18,087 nt of DNA from Clostridiales bacterium (GCA_019419955.1 JAHZIB010000023.1:1-18087), one strand, 5' to 3'; positions 6,489 to 14,839 are shown, numbered from the stretch's first letter. Made by a program: numbers and translations. Notes: a model not told the origin generated them from the letters alone.

Positions 6489-8039
6489 GTGGAAAACAAT
6501 AAAAAAGAAAAGAGAAATAAAAAAAACGAGGCTCAGGAAAATAAAAACAATATTTCAAATAATTCAGAGAATAAGGAATTGGTAATAAAGAAACAAAAAA
6601 CTTTTAAAGACAAAAAGGCAAAATGGCTTAGACAAACTTCGTTAACAGTTGCTTTAATATTAATTATTATTGCAGTTTGTATTGGAATAAATATTTTAGT
6701 AGAAGAAGTAAATATAGCAGACTTTGATTTTACAAAAGATAAAGTGTATAGTTTGTCAGACATGTCTAAATCCATGATAGGTCCAATTGATAAAGAGGTT
6801 GAAATTACAGTTTATAATATGCCGGAAGCTGTTGAGGATTTTGCAAAAAAATATAATAGTGAAAATAAAAATATTAAAGTAGAGATAGTAGAAGATTTGA
6901 CGACAAGACCAGATATAACGGATGAATATGGAATTACATCAGATAGCACTATAATAATAGTAAAGTGTGGAGATAGGGAAAAGTTATTATCAAGTTATGA
7001 CTTGACTACAACAGACTATACGACATACGAAACTAAAGATATAACAGAAGAAGCCTTAACAAATGCAATAATTGATGTAACTACTGAGAAAAAACCGGTA
7101 ATTTATTATTTGACAGGTCACGAAAAGTATTCAGTTGACTATGTATATTATTTTAGAGCAGACCTAGAAAGTGAAGCTTATACATTTAATGAATTAGACT
7201 TATTAACAACAGGAAAAGTACCGGAAGATTGTTCGGTATTAATGATAAGTTCATTAGCAAATGACATAACAGAAGCGGAAAAAGATGCAATTTTATCTTA
7301 CATAGAAGAGGGAGGAAAGATAATCCTATTTGCTGACCCAAATACATCTGGAGATGAAATGCCAAATTTCCAAGAAGTGCTTGATGAATATGGGATTGAG
7401 CTAGATGAGGGAATAATACTAGAAGAAGACAGTGACAGAATGTTATTAGGAACACCAAATGCAATAATAGTGACAGTTAGCCCATATACTAGCGTGACTA
7501 AAGAAACAAATATGAATATGAATGCATGTTTTATGAATTCAGGTAGAATTCAAATAGCAGATAGTGAAGAGTTAGAAAAATTAGGTGTACAAGTAGAGAC
7601 TTTAGCAACGACAGGACCAAATGCATATTATAGAACTAATTATTCATTAGCTGTTACAGAAGGAAAAACGAATGATGACGAGGAAGCTGGTGCTGCGACT
7701 GTTGGTGCATTACTAAAGAAAACAATAGATGAGGATACTACTTCAGAAATGATAGTATATTCTAACAATATTTTTGTAACTAATGTTCAAGTTAGAATAA
7801 GTGAAGCTTCTGCAGTAGCTGCATTGGACTTGTATAATAATGAAGACCTTGCAATAAACTCTATTGCATATCTAACAGGAAGAGACAATATGATTACAAT
7901 AAGAAAAAATGTTGAAACAACAAGTTACACAGTAACGGATGAACAAAACAATATTATTCTTTCTATAATTTTTACAATACCATTATTAATTATTATTGCT
8001 GGAATTATAGTATGGCAATATAGAAGAAGAAAGAAGTAA
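6489..8039 (+). CDS. GldG-like ABC transporter auxiliary protein (PF09822 family)
   Basis: This 516-residue protein has a charged cytoplasmic N-terminus, one membrane span (about 50-70), a large outside domain and a second span near the C-terminus (about 488-508) with the basic end QYRRRKK. The outside domain carries features of the ABC-type auxiliary family: DFTKDKVYSLSD (80-91) after the first span, YYLTGHEKYS in the middle, and EAEKDAILSYIEEGGKIIL before the conserved ADP. In Flavobacterium the relatives GldF and GldG are needed for gliding, but homologues occur widely in non-gliding bacteria, where their role is open. The GTG start is preceded by aggagaggggtg (6471-6482). It is the last gene of the operon, closed by the terminator at 8051. 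Confidence 0.87.
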   Translation: MENNKKEKRNKKNEAQENKNNISNNSENKELVIKKQKTFKDKKAKWLRQTSLTVALILIIIAVCIGINILVEEVNIADFDFTKDKVYSLSDMSKSMIGPIDKEVEITVYNMPEAVEDFAKKYNSENKNIKVEIVEDLTTRPDITDEYGITSDSTIIIVKCGDREKLLSSYDLTTTDYTTYETKDITEEALTNAIIDVTTEKKPVIYYLTGHEKYSVDYVYYFRADLESEAYTFNELDLLTTGKVPEDCSVLMISSLANDITEAEKDAILSYIEEGGKIILFADPNTSGDEMPNFQEVLDEYGIELDEGIILEEDSDRMLLGTPNAIIVTVSPYTSVTKETNMNMNACFMNSGRIQIADSEELEKLGVQVETLATTGPNAYYRTNYSLAVTEGKTNDDEEAGAATVGALLKKTIDEDTTSEMIVYSNNIFVTNVQVRISEASAVAALDLYNNEDLAINSIAYLTGRDNMITIRKNVETTSYTVTDEQNNIILSIIFTIPLLIIIAGIIVWQYRRRKK

Positions 8040-8050
8040 TATGACCTAAT

Positions 8051-8088
8051 GCCCCCTCATATATATATATATATGAGGGGGCTCTTTT
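8051..8088. terminator. Strong palindromic terminator after the ABC operon
   Basis: Bases 8051-8082 form a perfect 32-base palindrome (gccccctc, then an AT alternation, then gagggggc), followed by tctttt on the plus strand. The GC-rich base of the stem stands out from the surrounding AT-rich DNA. Confidence 0.9.
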
Positions 8089-8089
8089 C

Positions 8090-8202
8090 AAAAGAATTAC
8101 AATTTTGGCGTTTTCAACTTTCATTTAAAACGCGGTTACATACACCACGTATGTGCCCTTGCTTTTTAAATAAAAGTTTCCTAGCCAAAAAGCAATTCTT
8201 TT
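8090..8202. repeat. Long imperfect hairpin element (MITE-like or structured leader)
   Basis: Two arms of about 54 bases (8090-8143 and 8149-8202) are inverted around the 5-base loop accac. Complementary segments include aaaagaatt/aattctttt at the ends, ttttggc/gccaaaa, aacttt/aaagtt, atttaaaa/ttttaaat and acatac/gtatgt beside the loop, with a mismatched middle section. Roughly three quarters of positions pair. It sits between the terminator of the ABC operon and the permease gene at 8246. I found no transposase and no clear target duplication. Confidence 0.7.
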
Positions 8203-8245
8203 TCAAACAAAGTTTGTCCCCATTTTAGAGGGGAATGGAAACATT

Positions 8246-9241
8246 ATGATAAAAGCAATTTTTGTAATAATAGGTACAATAATCGGGGCAGGTTTTGCTT
8301 CAGGTCAAGAAATTTATAGTTTTTTCAATGTGTACAGAGAAAATGGCTTTCTGGGAATAATTATTGCGAGTGTTTTAATAGGTTTTGTAATATATAAAGT
8401 TCTAAAGATGTCTGACCAGTTAAATACACAAAATTACAAAGACCTGTTAAAGAAAATTAAATTACCTAAAAAATTTGTTGTTTTTTTCAGCATAATAATT
8501 AATCTTTTTTTAATATTATCATTCTATATAATGGCAACTGGCTTTACAGCTTATTTTAAACAAGAAATTGGTATACCTAGCATGATAACTGCAATATTTA
8601 TTGCAATATTATGTTACATAACATTTTTAAAAAATATAGAAGGAATTGGAAAAATAAATACAATAGTAATACCGGTTTTGATTTCGATAATTTTAATAAT
8701 GGGAGTAAAAGCAAATGTTATAGAAACAATATCTAGTTTTGATATTGCAAATATTAATTTCAATTTTAATTGGCTTTTAAAAAGTATAGAATATGCGGGA
8801 TATAATACAATACTCTTAATCCCAATGCTCATAAATCTGAAAAAATATACTAAAAACAAAGAAAAATATATAAGCATTATTTCTACACTTATTTTTTTAG
8901 TTATAACCATAGTAATTTATTCAGTTATGTATAAATATAATAATCTTACAAATATAGAAATACCACTTGTATATATAGCAAATGAATATGGCCCTATTTT
9001 TAAGTTTGTTTATGGAATAGTAATTGTTTTAGCAATATACACTACAATAATTTCGGCAGGGTACAGCTTTCTTGCAAACTGTTGTGAGTCGGAGAAAACA
9101 TATAAACTACTGGCAAAAACAATTTGCTTTTTGGCAATATTCGTATATTCTCTAAGTTTTTCGGGATTAGTAAATTTAACATATCCGGTTTTTGGATTTT
9201 TGGGAATATTACAAATAATGTATATATTAAAACAAAAATAG
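8246..9241 (+). CDS. YkvI-family membrane transporter
   Basis: This 331-residue integral membrane protein has about ten predicted helices. The N-terminal signature GTIIGAGFASGQEIYSFF (10-27), with a glycine-rich unwound first helix, is characteristic of the YkvI group (COG3814), related to amino-acid/cation symporters of the LeuT-like fold. The actual substrate is unknown. The ribosome binding site is aggggaatgg (8229-8238). The tcccc at about 8217-8221 could pair with this gggga and hide it. The gene starts 44 bases after a long hairpin element. It is followed closely, without a terminator, by the DUF5711-type and CvpA-family genes, which suggests one transcript. Confidence 0.82.
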   Translation: MIKAIFVIIGTIIGAGFASGQEIYSFFNVYRENGFLGIIIASVLIGFVIYKVLKMSDQLNTQNYKDLLKKIKLPKKFVVFFSIIINLFLILSFYIMATGFTAYFKQEIGIPSMITAIFIAILCYITFLKNIEGIGKINTIVIPVLISIILIMGVKANVIETISSFDIANINFNFNWLLKSIEYAGYNTILLIPMLINLKKYTKNKEKYISIISTLIFLVITIVIYSVMYKYNNLTNIEIPLVYIANEYGPIFKFVYGIVIVLAIYTTIISAGYSFLANCCESEKTYKLLAKTICFLAIFVYSLSFSGLVNLTYPVFGFLGILQIMYILKQK

Positions 9242-9304
9242 TTAAAGGTATTGAAAAAAATAGCGAAAACTGGTATAAATATAGAAGACAAAGGAGGAAT
9301 AATT

Positions 9305-10501
9305 TTGAGAGATATAGTACATTTAAATAATGGAAAAGAACCAAAAAAAGGCCGAAATAGGAATAAGCTAATAATAGCTATATCGCTAGGAATTATTCTT
9401 GCCATCGTGCTAATTACAATGCTGGTTTACTATTCAAGTAGAGACGCAAGGAATTTTTTAGATACATATTTATTTAGGAAAAATGTAACGCAAGAAAAGT
9501 TGAATTCAGTAGATTTAGATTATGATTCAAATACTAGCGTATTTGCGTATGACAAATATATATGCATTTTGGCAGAAAATAAACTGATGGAATATAATAG
9601 TGCGGGAAACTTGGAAAAGGAAATTGATTTAGAAATAAACAATCCAATATATAGCGTTAATAATAAATATATAGCGATAAGCGAAAAAAACGGCAATACT
9701 TTGAATTTGATTTCGGGTTCAGAAATATTATGGACTAACCAGTTAGATGGGAAAATATCGAAGATAAATGTAAATAACAATGGATATGTAAGTGTAATTG
9801 TGACAGGTACTACAAATAAGTCAGTCATTGTAACTTTTGACAACAAAGGAAACGAACTTTTTAAAACTTATCTATCAAAAACAACAGCAGTAGATACAAG
9901 CATTTCTAAAGATAATAAGTATCTAGCGTTTGCAGAAGTAAACACTTCGGGGACTACAATACAGTCATATGTAAAAGTAATAGAAATAGAGAAGACTAAA
10001 CAAAGTCCATCAGAATCAATTATAAAAACATATGTGGCAGACAATAATAAACTAATAATAAATATCAAATATAGTGATAATAATAAGATAGTTTGTCAGT
10101 ATGATAATGAAATCACCTTATTAGAAAATGAAACTAATACATTATTGATCGACTTAAATGAAGATGACAAAAATATAAATTTTGCTAATATTAATTTGGA
10201 CGGATATGCTTACAGAGCTGTAGAAGAAAATGATGGTTTGTTTAATACAAATACTGCGCTTGAAATAAGAAATGTAAATAGTGACAAAACAGAAGTTTAT
10301 ACAGTAGAGGGAACAGCAAAATACATATATAGTTTTAATAATATTATAGCAGTAAATTTAGGACAAGTTATAGAATTTGTAAACACGAAAGGAAGGCTTT
10401 TAAAGAAATATAGTTCGACACAAGAAGTACAAGATGTTGTAATTGGTAACGGTATAGCAGGAATTATATACAAAGATAGAGCAGAAATCTTAAATCTATA
10501 A
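9305..10501 (+). CDS. DUF5711-type membrane-anchored beta-propeller-like protein
   Basis: This 398-residue protein has a short cytoplasmic N-terminus, one membrane span (about 21-43) and a large outside domain made of repeated short beta-strand units (for example AYDKYICILAENKLMEYNSAGN and GKISKINVNNNGYVSVIV). These look like propeller blades. After the span, RNFLDTYLFRKNV resembles the conserved start of the Clostridia-specific DUF5711 domain. The function is unknown. I chose TTG 9305 because AAGGAGG (9291-9297) stands 7 bases before it; the frame extends upstream to TTG 9251, but that start has only a poorly spaced site. The gene lies 63 bases after the YkvI-type gene and 36 bases before the CvpA gene. 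No wall anchor or enzyme motif is visible. Confidence 0.78.
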   Translation: MRDIVHLNNGKEPKKGRNRNKLIIAISLGIILAIVLITMLVYYSSRDARNFLDTYLFRKNVTQEKLNSVDLDYDSNTSVFAYDKYICILAENKLMEYNSAGNLEKEIDLEINNPIYSVNNKYIAISEKNGNTLNLISGSEILWTNQLDGKISKINVNNNGYVSVIVTGTTNKSVIVTFDNKGNELFKTYLSKTTAVDTSISKDNKYLAFAEVNTSGTTIQSYVKVIEIEKTKQSPSESIIKTYVADNNKLIINIKYSDNNKIVCQYDNEITLLENETNTLLIDLNEDDKNINFANINLDGYAYRAVEENDGLFNTNTALEIRNVNSDKTEVYTVEGTAKYIYSFNNIIAVNLGQVIEFVNTKGRLLKKYSSTQEVQDVVIGNGIAGIIYKDRAEILNL

Positions 10502-10537
10502 TAAAGTAAGAATAATAAAGGGGGGAGGTGCGTTTTA

Positions 10538-11176
10538 GTGAGCATTATAGTAGATTTAGTCATACTTGCAATTATAGTATTATGCATAATACTGGGGTAT
10601 TATAGAGGACTAACAGGTTCATTGATAAAGATATTGTCATTTGTGTTATCAATTGTTATAGCATTTGTGTTATTTATACCGATATCAAATTTAGTAATTG
10701 AAAATACACAAATAGATGAGAGTTTAGAACAATCAATAAGAGAAATGATAATAGGAAATGAACAAAATGAAGAAAATAATATGCCTGAAGCAATAACAGA
10801 TTACATAAGTCAAAAAGTGGAACAAGCAGCAGATGATGCAAAAGCAGCTGTGGTGGATAGTACTTCAAGAGATGTTGCAGAAACAATAGTAAAAGCAGGG
10901 ACATGGATTGTACTATTTATTGTTGCAAGAATATTATTAATTTTCTTAAAATTCATAACGTCATTAATTGCGAGATTACCTATAATTAAACAATTTGATA
11001 AATTGGGTGGAATTGCATATGGACTTATAGAAGGATTAATTATAGTATATTTATTATTAGCATTAGTATCATTTATAGCTCCGATGTTTGATAATAGTAT
11101 TATAACTGAAATAAAAGATTCTTTTGTAGGAAGTATATTCTATAATAATAACTTACTACTGAAAATTATATTTTAA
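10538..11176 (+). CDS. CvpA-family membrane protein
   Basis: This 212-residue membrane protein starts with the CvpA pattern: helix 1, then a GYYRGLTGSLIKILSF motif (22-37) and helix 2. A hydrophilic middle (about 60-110) and two C-terminal helices (about 121-140 and 159-185) follow. CvpA was first named for colicin V production in Escherichia coli and is linked to envelope homeostasis; the molecular role is unsettled. The GTG start has a very strong site, ggggggaggtg (10520-10530). It is the last gene of the probable operon with the YkvI- and DUF5711-type genes. No tight terminator follows; the first good hairpin is 114 bases downstream. Confidence 0.85.
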   Translation: MSIIVDLVILAIIVLCIILGYYRGLTGSLIKILSFVLSIVIAFVLFIPISNLVIENTQIDESLEQSIREMIIGNEQNEENNMPEAITDYISQKVEQAADDAKAAVVDSTSRDVAETIVKAGTWIVLFIVARILLIFLKFITSLIARLPIIKQFDKLGGIAYGLIEGLIIVYLLLALVSFIAPMFDNSIITEIKDSFVGSIFYNNNLLLKIIF

Positions 11177-11290
11177 TTTATTAAATAATAATTTGTGTAC
11201 CTTGATTTATAATATCTGAAAAATATGAAGAACATTATCTAGTGACTTATTTTGCAATACAATATAATGAAAGGTACAACCTATTAGATG

Positions 11291-11339
11291 AACTCAAGGT
11301 ATGTGTGTATTTGAGTGAAATATACATATGCCTTGAGTT
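11291..11339. other. 21-bp-arm hairpin, possible terminator of the ykvI-type operon
   Basis: Arms 11291-11311 (aactcaaggtatgtgtgtatt) and 11319-11339 pair except for a few positions, around a 7-base loop. Only a weak tttt-ag follows, so termination would be inefficient; it may instead stabilise the 3' end. Confidence 0.5.
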
Positions 11340-11442
11340 TTAGTAAGAAAAAATTTTATAAAGTCAGTTTCTGGAATTATAAGAAAAACGTAAAATACCA
11401 CTATTCTATAACCTAACATAGTTACTAGATGATAGTTTAATA

Positions 11443-11548
11443 TGCTTTTATAGCTGAAACCCTTGTATTTCTAGCTAGAGTATAATTATTCCAATAGATT
11501 CTGTGCGGTACTGCGAAATGTCTCTAAATATATATATCTTGCTTAATT
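11443..11548 (+). repeat. Dispersed intergenic repeat R2, copy b
   Basis: It shares the exact 21-base core (11501-11521) with 4613-4633, in the same orientation, plus weaker flanking matches (tgctttta at 11443-11450 and cttgcttaatt at 11538-11548). Distance and identity make chance unlikely in DNA this AT-rich, since the core is GC-rich. The function is unknown. Confidence 0.65.
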
Positions 11549-11694
11549 GCATTTGAGGTTAGAAAAAACACATAAGTTGTTATGAGATAATGGCTTAAAA
11601 AATAATTGTCATATAACGGGAGCTCCATTGCTGACTTCAAATATGCAATAACCATTATTCTTATCCTAAAATAATACAAATTTAATAAAAAGCA

Positions 11695-11723
11695 TTGAAA
11701 TTAAAAAAGAAGTTTAGTATAAT
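11695..11723 (+). promoter_or_regulatory. Promoter of the LCP-family gene
   Basis: TTGAAA (11695-11700), a 17-base spacer and consensus TATAAT (11718-11723). The predicted start near 11730 gives a leader of about 28 bases. Confidence 0.85.
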
Positions 11724-11757
11724 ATAAAATAACTTGTAAAAATAGGAGTGAAGAAAC

Positions 11758-13092
11758 TTGAAAAATCAATCTAAAGAAAAAAATGTTAGAACGAAAAAGA
11801 AAAAAAAGCATACATTTTTAAAAATTATAGTTATATTATTAATAATAATTGGGATTGCGGCAACAGTATTTGCTATTAAAGTGCATCAAAATGGTGGAGG
11901 ACTACAAGGAGTGTTAAAGACAAGTATGGGGCATGATGAAAACACAGTAAATACATTGGATAAGATATATTGTGTTATTTTAGGAAGAAGTCAAAATCTA
12001 ACTGATACAATAATGCTTGCATCATATGACCCAAAAACACAGGAGGCTGCATTACTATCAATACCAAGAGATACATTTGTTGGAGATAACAAGGCATATG
12101 CAACTGCTTATGATAAAATTAATGCAGTATATCAAAGTGGAGTAGATAATTTGTTAGAAGATGTAAGAGACCTTACTGGCATAGATGTGCAGTATTATTT
12201 AGAAGTAGATACAAAAGCTTTAAGAGACCTAGTTGACGAAATAGGAGGAGTATATTTTGATGTACCAATAAATATGTACTATAATGATAACAAACAAGGA
12301 TTACATATTAACTTGGAAAAAGGATATCAGTTGTTAGATGGAGACAAAGCAGAACAAGTAGTTAGATTTAGGCATAATTCTGATGGCTCAACATATCCAT
12401 CAGAATATGGTGGAGAAGACCTAGGTAGAATGAAGACACAAAGAGCATTTTTAACAGCAGTATTAGAACAAACAATTGAAAAAATGGATGTAAATATGAT
12501 ATTTAACTTCATGGATATAGCTGAAAAATATGTCGTAACAAACTTAAATTTTGATGCTGTAAAAGACTATGTTCCATATATAGTAGAATTTAATATGGAT
12601 AATTTAAAAACAGATACACTTCCAGGAACACCTGAATATGCAAACGGAGTGGCAATATACTCTGTTGATGAAGAAGCAGCAGCAGAAACAATTAACAAAC
12701 TATTTTATGGAATAGAGCCTGAAGCAGAAGACACAAACACAATAGCAAATGAAACAGTTGCAGATGGTAATTCAGTTGATGATGAGGATTTAATAAATGA
12801 AGGAAGTTTAGCAAGTGAGCGTTTAATAAATGTTGAAGTATTAAATGGTACAGGTAGCACAAGTACACTTGATGAAGTAATATCAAATTTAGAGAGTGCA
12901 GGTTTTAATGTAATACAAACAGGTAAAACATCTTCTACTTCTAACACAACAGTTATAGAAAGAAACAATGAATTAGAAGAAACAGACATAAACAAAATAA
13001 AAGAATTGATGAAAACAGAATCTATTGTATCAGGAGATACGGAAAATAGTGTAGACTTAACCATAATAATAGGAAAAGACTACACAAACTAA
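11758..13092 (+). CDS. LytR-CpsA-Psr (LCP) family protein with LytR_C domain
   Basis: This membrane-anchored enzyme family transfers undecaprenyl-linked glycopolymers (teichoic acids, capsule) to peptidoglycan. Residues 1-19 are highly basic and cytoplasmic, 20-40 are one membrane span, about 80-240 are the LCP catalytic domain, and 357-440 are a LytR_C domain (NVEVLNGTGSTSTL). Conserved LCP features include TDT around Asp83, SIPRDT with Arg104/Asp105 (101-106), KINAVY (120-125), VRFRH (202-206) and DLGRMKTQRAFL (221-232). The acidic linker at 320-352 joins the domains. It starts at TTG with aggag 9 bases upstream. The gene has its own promoter, and R1 copy b begins 10 bases after the stop. 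Its polymer substrate is not indicated by neighbours. Confidence 0.92.
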   Translation: MKNQSKEKNVRTKKKKKHTFLKIIVILLIIIGIAATVFAIKVHQNGGGLQGVLKTSMGHDENTVNTLDKIYCVILGRSQNLTDTIMLASYDPKTQEAALLSIPRDTFVGDNKAYATAYDKINAVYQSGVDNLLEDVRDLTGIDVQYYLEVDTKALRDLVDEIGGVYFDVPINMYYNDNKQGLHINLEKGYQLLDGDKAEQVVRFRHNSDGSTYPSEYGGEDLGRMKTQRAFLTAVLEQTIEKMDVNMIFNFMDIAEKYVVTNLNFDAVKDYVPYIVEFNMDNLKTDTLPGTPEYANGVAIYSVDEEAAAETINKLFYGIEPEAEDTNTIANETVADGNSVDDEDLINEGSLASERLINVEVLNGTGSTSTLDEVISNLESAGFNVIQTGKTSSTSNTTVIERNNELEETDINKIKELMKTESIVSGDTENSVDLTIIIGKDYTN

Positions 13093-13102
13093 AATAAGAA
13101 AG

Positions 13103-13253
13103 ACATTTCGCAGGGACAGTCTTTGGAGCAACGGCGAAATACATATCCTCGCTTTGCTCGGACAGCCTAAGGTAGCATAACTTGTTATATACGGAAAAAT
13201 CGTTATAAGTACTGAAACTATAAAGCGAAAAGTCGATTTTTCATGTACTATAA
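13103..13253 (+). repeat. Structured intergenic repeat R1, copy b
   Basis: It matches 2719-2868 in the same orientation, including the identical 18-mer at 13124-13141, gctttgctcggac (13151-13163), tatacggaaaaat (13188-13200) and tcgatttttcat (13233-13244). Stem 1 pairs atttcgc (13105-13111) with gcgaaat (13134-13140). Stem 2 pairs ttata-tac-gaaaaatcg (13185-13202) with 13234-13253. Relative to copy a, pair G2801-C2861 is replaced by A13187-T13251, and a U-G in stem 1 becomes C-G, so pairing is kept. It sits between the LCP stop and that gene's terminator and so would be part of the 3'-UTR. Confidence 0.75.
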
Positions 13254-13258
13254 AAATA

Positions 13259-13292
13259 GGGGGCTAATGTTAAATTACTTAGCTCCCTTTTT
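13259..13292 (+). terminator. Rho-independent terminator after LCP gene and R1 copy b
   Basis: gggggctaa (13259-13267) pairs with ttagctccc (13279-13287, one G-U), followed by five T. It lies 166 bases after the LCP stop, so R1 copy b would be transcribed with the gene. Confidence 0.85.
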
Positions 13293-13325
13293 GTACGATA
13301 AAAACTATTTGTTCTTCACAAGGAT

Positions 13326-13360
13326 AAAAAAAGAAAATTCACTATAGAAGTGAACTTTCT
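13326..13360 (-). terminator. Terminator of the D,D-carboxypeptidase gene
   Basis: Read on the minus strand, agaaagttcact (13360-13349) pairs with agtgaattttct (13343-13332, one mismatch), followed by a run of seven T (13332-13326, overlapping the stem base). The stem overlaps the stop codon of the gene. Confidence 0.85.
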
Positions 13361-14714
13361 ATAAATATTCCTCAATTTGTGTAAATTTGTATCTTCCGCC
13401 TTTTTTAGATTTAGCTCTTTTGCCCTTACCATGTTTTATTGTAGAATGTGCATAATTTTTCCTACCACCTCTAGGTTTATTAAATCTTTTTAAAATAGAA
13501 AATAGTAAAAATAGTATTAGAAAGATCAGTAATCCTCTAAAAAGATAAGTTTCAAAGTTTGAAGGAGTAACAGTATGTTCAGCAATTAGTTCAGTATAGA
13601 AACTTTCTCCATCAATAACATAAGAAATTTTACCTACAACTTCATTTTCTGAAATTGGAGCAGAAAGGTTCTCATTAATTTCCACATTTCTTTCAATATT
13701 ATTTAAACCAGTAGATTTTTTCATAAGAACTTTAATATTATCCTTAGCTAAAACATTTAACTCCCTTGTTTCGTTTGTAGCGCCCTTAACGTAGATATTA
13801 TCGATAACATCATTTTTCTGTACCAAGTTTTGATATGAATAATTTTCAAATCCATAGTTAAACAGATTGATACAATCTTCATATCTATCCTTGATAGTCT
13901 CACTTCCAAATACAACTGCAAGTAATTCTATATTATCCTTTTTGGCAGATGTTACTATACAATAGCCAGATTTATCAGTATAGCCAGTTTTAATACCAGT
14001 TGCTTCAGGATAATAATATTCGTCATTTTTAGTAACTAAACCATTAGTAGTATTAAAAATCCTATCTTCTTTATTATATTTATTTGTCCTAGGTAAAGTA
14101 TATTGATTTACCATAGCAATTCTCATAATATCATCAAATTGCATTGCATATCTACCAATTAAAGACATATCATATGCAGTAGAATAATGACTGTCATCGT
14201 GAATACCATTAGGATTTATAAAATGAGTATCTAAGCAACCAATTTCTTTAGCTTTATTATTCATCATTTCTGCAAAGTTTTCTACAGAACCAGCAATATG
14301 CTCAGCAAGTGCAATTGCTGCATCATTTGCAGAAGGAATAAGTAAAACATTTAGTAACTGTTCAACGGTAAGCTTTTCTCCCTCTCTTAAGCTTGCATGA
14401 GAATATCCAACTGGTATAGAAAATATTGCATTATGACTAATAGTAACTACATCAGATAATTTGCAATTTTCTAAAGTAAGAATTGCAGTCATAAGCTTTG
14501 TAGTACTTGCAGGATATCTTCTTTCAAAAGCATTTTTAGAATACATAACCTTTCCAGAAATTGCATCCATTAAAATAACGGAGGGAGAGTTAGTAGAAAT
14601 ATTATCTGGATTATAATCTTCTGTACTTATATCTTTAGCCAGCAAAATATTAAATGGCGAAATTAACAGAATAAAAATAATAGTAAAAAATATTATATTG
14701 CGAAGTTGTTTCAT
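13359..14714 (-). CDS. D-alanyl-D-alanine carboxypeptidase (peptidase S11, DacA/DacF type)
   Basis: This low-molecular-mass penicillin-binding protein removes the terminal D-Ala of peptidoglycan stem peptides outside the membrane. A signal peptide covers residues 1-26. The three active-site motifs are complete: S70-T-T-K73, S128-A-N130 and K242-T-G244. About 305-385 form a beta-rich C-terminal domain (PBP5_C-like), followed by a membrane span (about 389-408) and a strongly basic tail (409-443). The tail holds many Lys, Arg and Gly, unusual against the amphipathic helix of classical PBP5. I chose ATG 14714 because of ggggtga just upstream; a frame from 14750 exists, but the predicted transcript starts near 14744. 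The length is 451 residues. It is transcribed alone, opposite to its neighbours. Confidence 0.93.
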   Translation of the reverse strand: MKQLRNIIFFTIIFILLISPFNILLAKDISTEDYNPDNISTNSPSVILMDAISGKVMYSKNAFERRYPASTTKLMTAILTLENCKLSDVVTISHNAIFSIPVGYSHASLREGEKLTVEQLLNVLLIPSANDAAIALAEHIAGSVENFAEMMNNKAKEIGCLDTHFINPNGIHDDSHYSTAYDMSLIGRYAMQFDDIMRIAMVNQYTLPRTNKYNKEDRIFNTTNGLVTKNDEYYYPEATGIKTGYTDKSGYCIVTSAKKDNIELLAVVFGSETIKDRYEDCINLFNYGFENYSYQNLVQKNDVIDNIYVKGATNETRELNVLAKDNIKVLMKKSTGLNNIERNVEINENLSAPISENEVVGKISYVIDGESFYTELIAEHTVTPSNFETYLFRGLLIFLILFLLFSILKRFNKPRGGRKNYAHSTIKHGKGKRAKSKKGGRYKFTQIEEYL

Positions 14715-14750
14715 TAAGTCACCCCTTTTCTGAAAAAACAACTTATACAA

Positions 14751-14779
14751 AATATATATAACTATATATTAAAATGCAA
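14751..14779 (-). promoter_or_regulatory. Promoter of the D,D-carboxypeptidase gene
   Basis: On the minus strand, TTGCAT (14774-14779) and TATATT (14751-14756) are 17 bases apart. The start near 14744 leaves a 30-base leader to ATG 14714 and excludes the upstream ATG at 14750. Confidence 0.65.
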
Positions 14780-14810
14780 AAAAATTCAATATGTTTTTAA
14801 ATAAAAATAA

Positions 14811-14839
14811 CTGTTTTTGGCAACGGAGCAAAAAAACAG
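14811..14839. other. Hairpin between divergent carboxypeptidase and ComEA genes
   Basis: ctgttttt (14811-14818) pairs with aaaaacag (14832-14839) around a loop holding gcaacgg, the same 7-mer found in the R1 core. It lies upstream of both divergent genes. A possible comEA promoter (TTGCAT 14858-14863, TAAATA 14881-14886) would leave almost no leader, so it is doubtful. Confidence 0.4.

Larger units (their letters stand above)
11177..11757. other. 581-base gene-free region rich in inverted repeats
   Basis: No credible open frame is present on either strand. Contents in order: gtacctt (11197-11203) paired with aaggtac (11271-11277); a long hairpin at 11291-11339; repeat R2 copy b (11443-11548); a bulged stem pairing 11546-11559 with 11634-11649; then the promoter of the LCP gene. 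A TATAAT at 11263-11268 lacks a good -35. The density of pairing segments suggests structured RNA or mobile-element remains. Confidence 0.6.

Noticed and set aside
8203..8245. T-box or other amino-acid riboswitch before the YkvI-type gene
   Set aside because: There is no T-box sequence and no specifier loop; only the long hairpin and a possible short pairing over the ribosome binding site are present.
9010..9405. Minus-strand open frames across the junction of the YkvI-type and DUF5711-type genes
   Set aside because: They are hydrophobic shadows of membrane-protein coding DNA, without a start signal.
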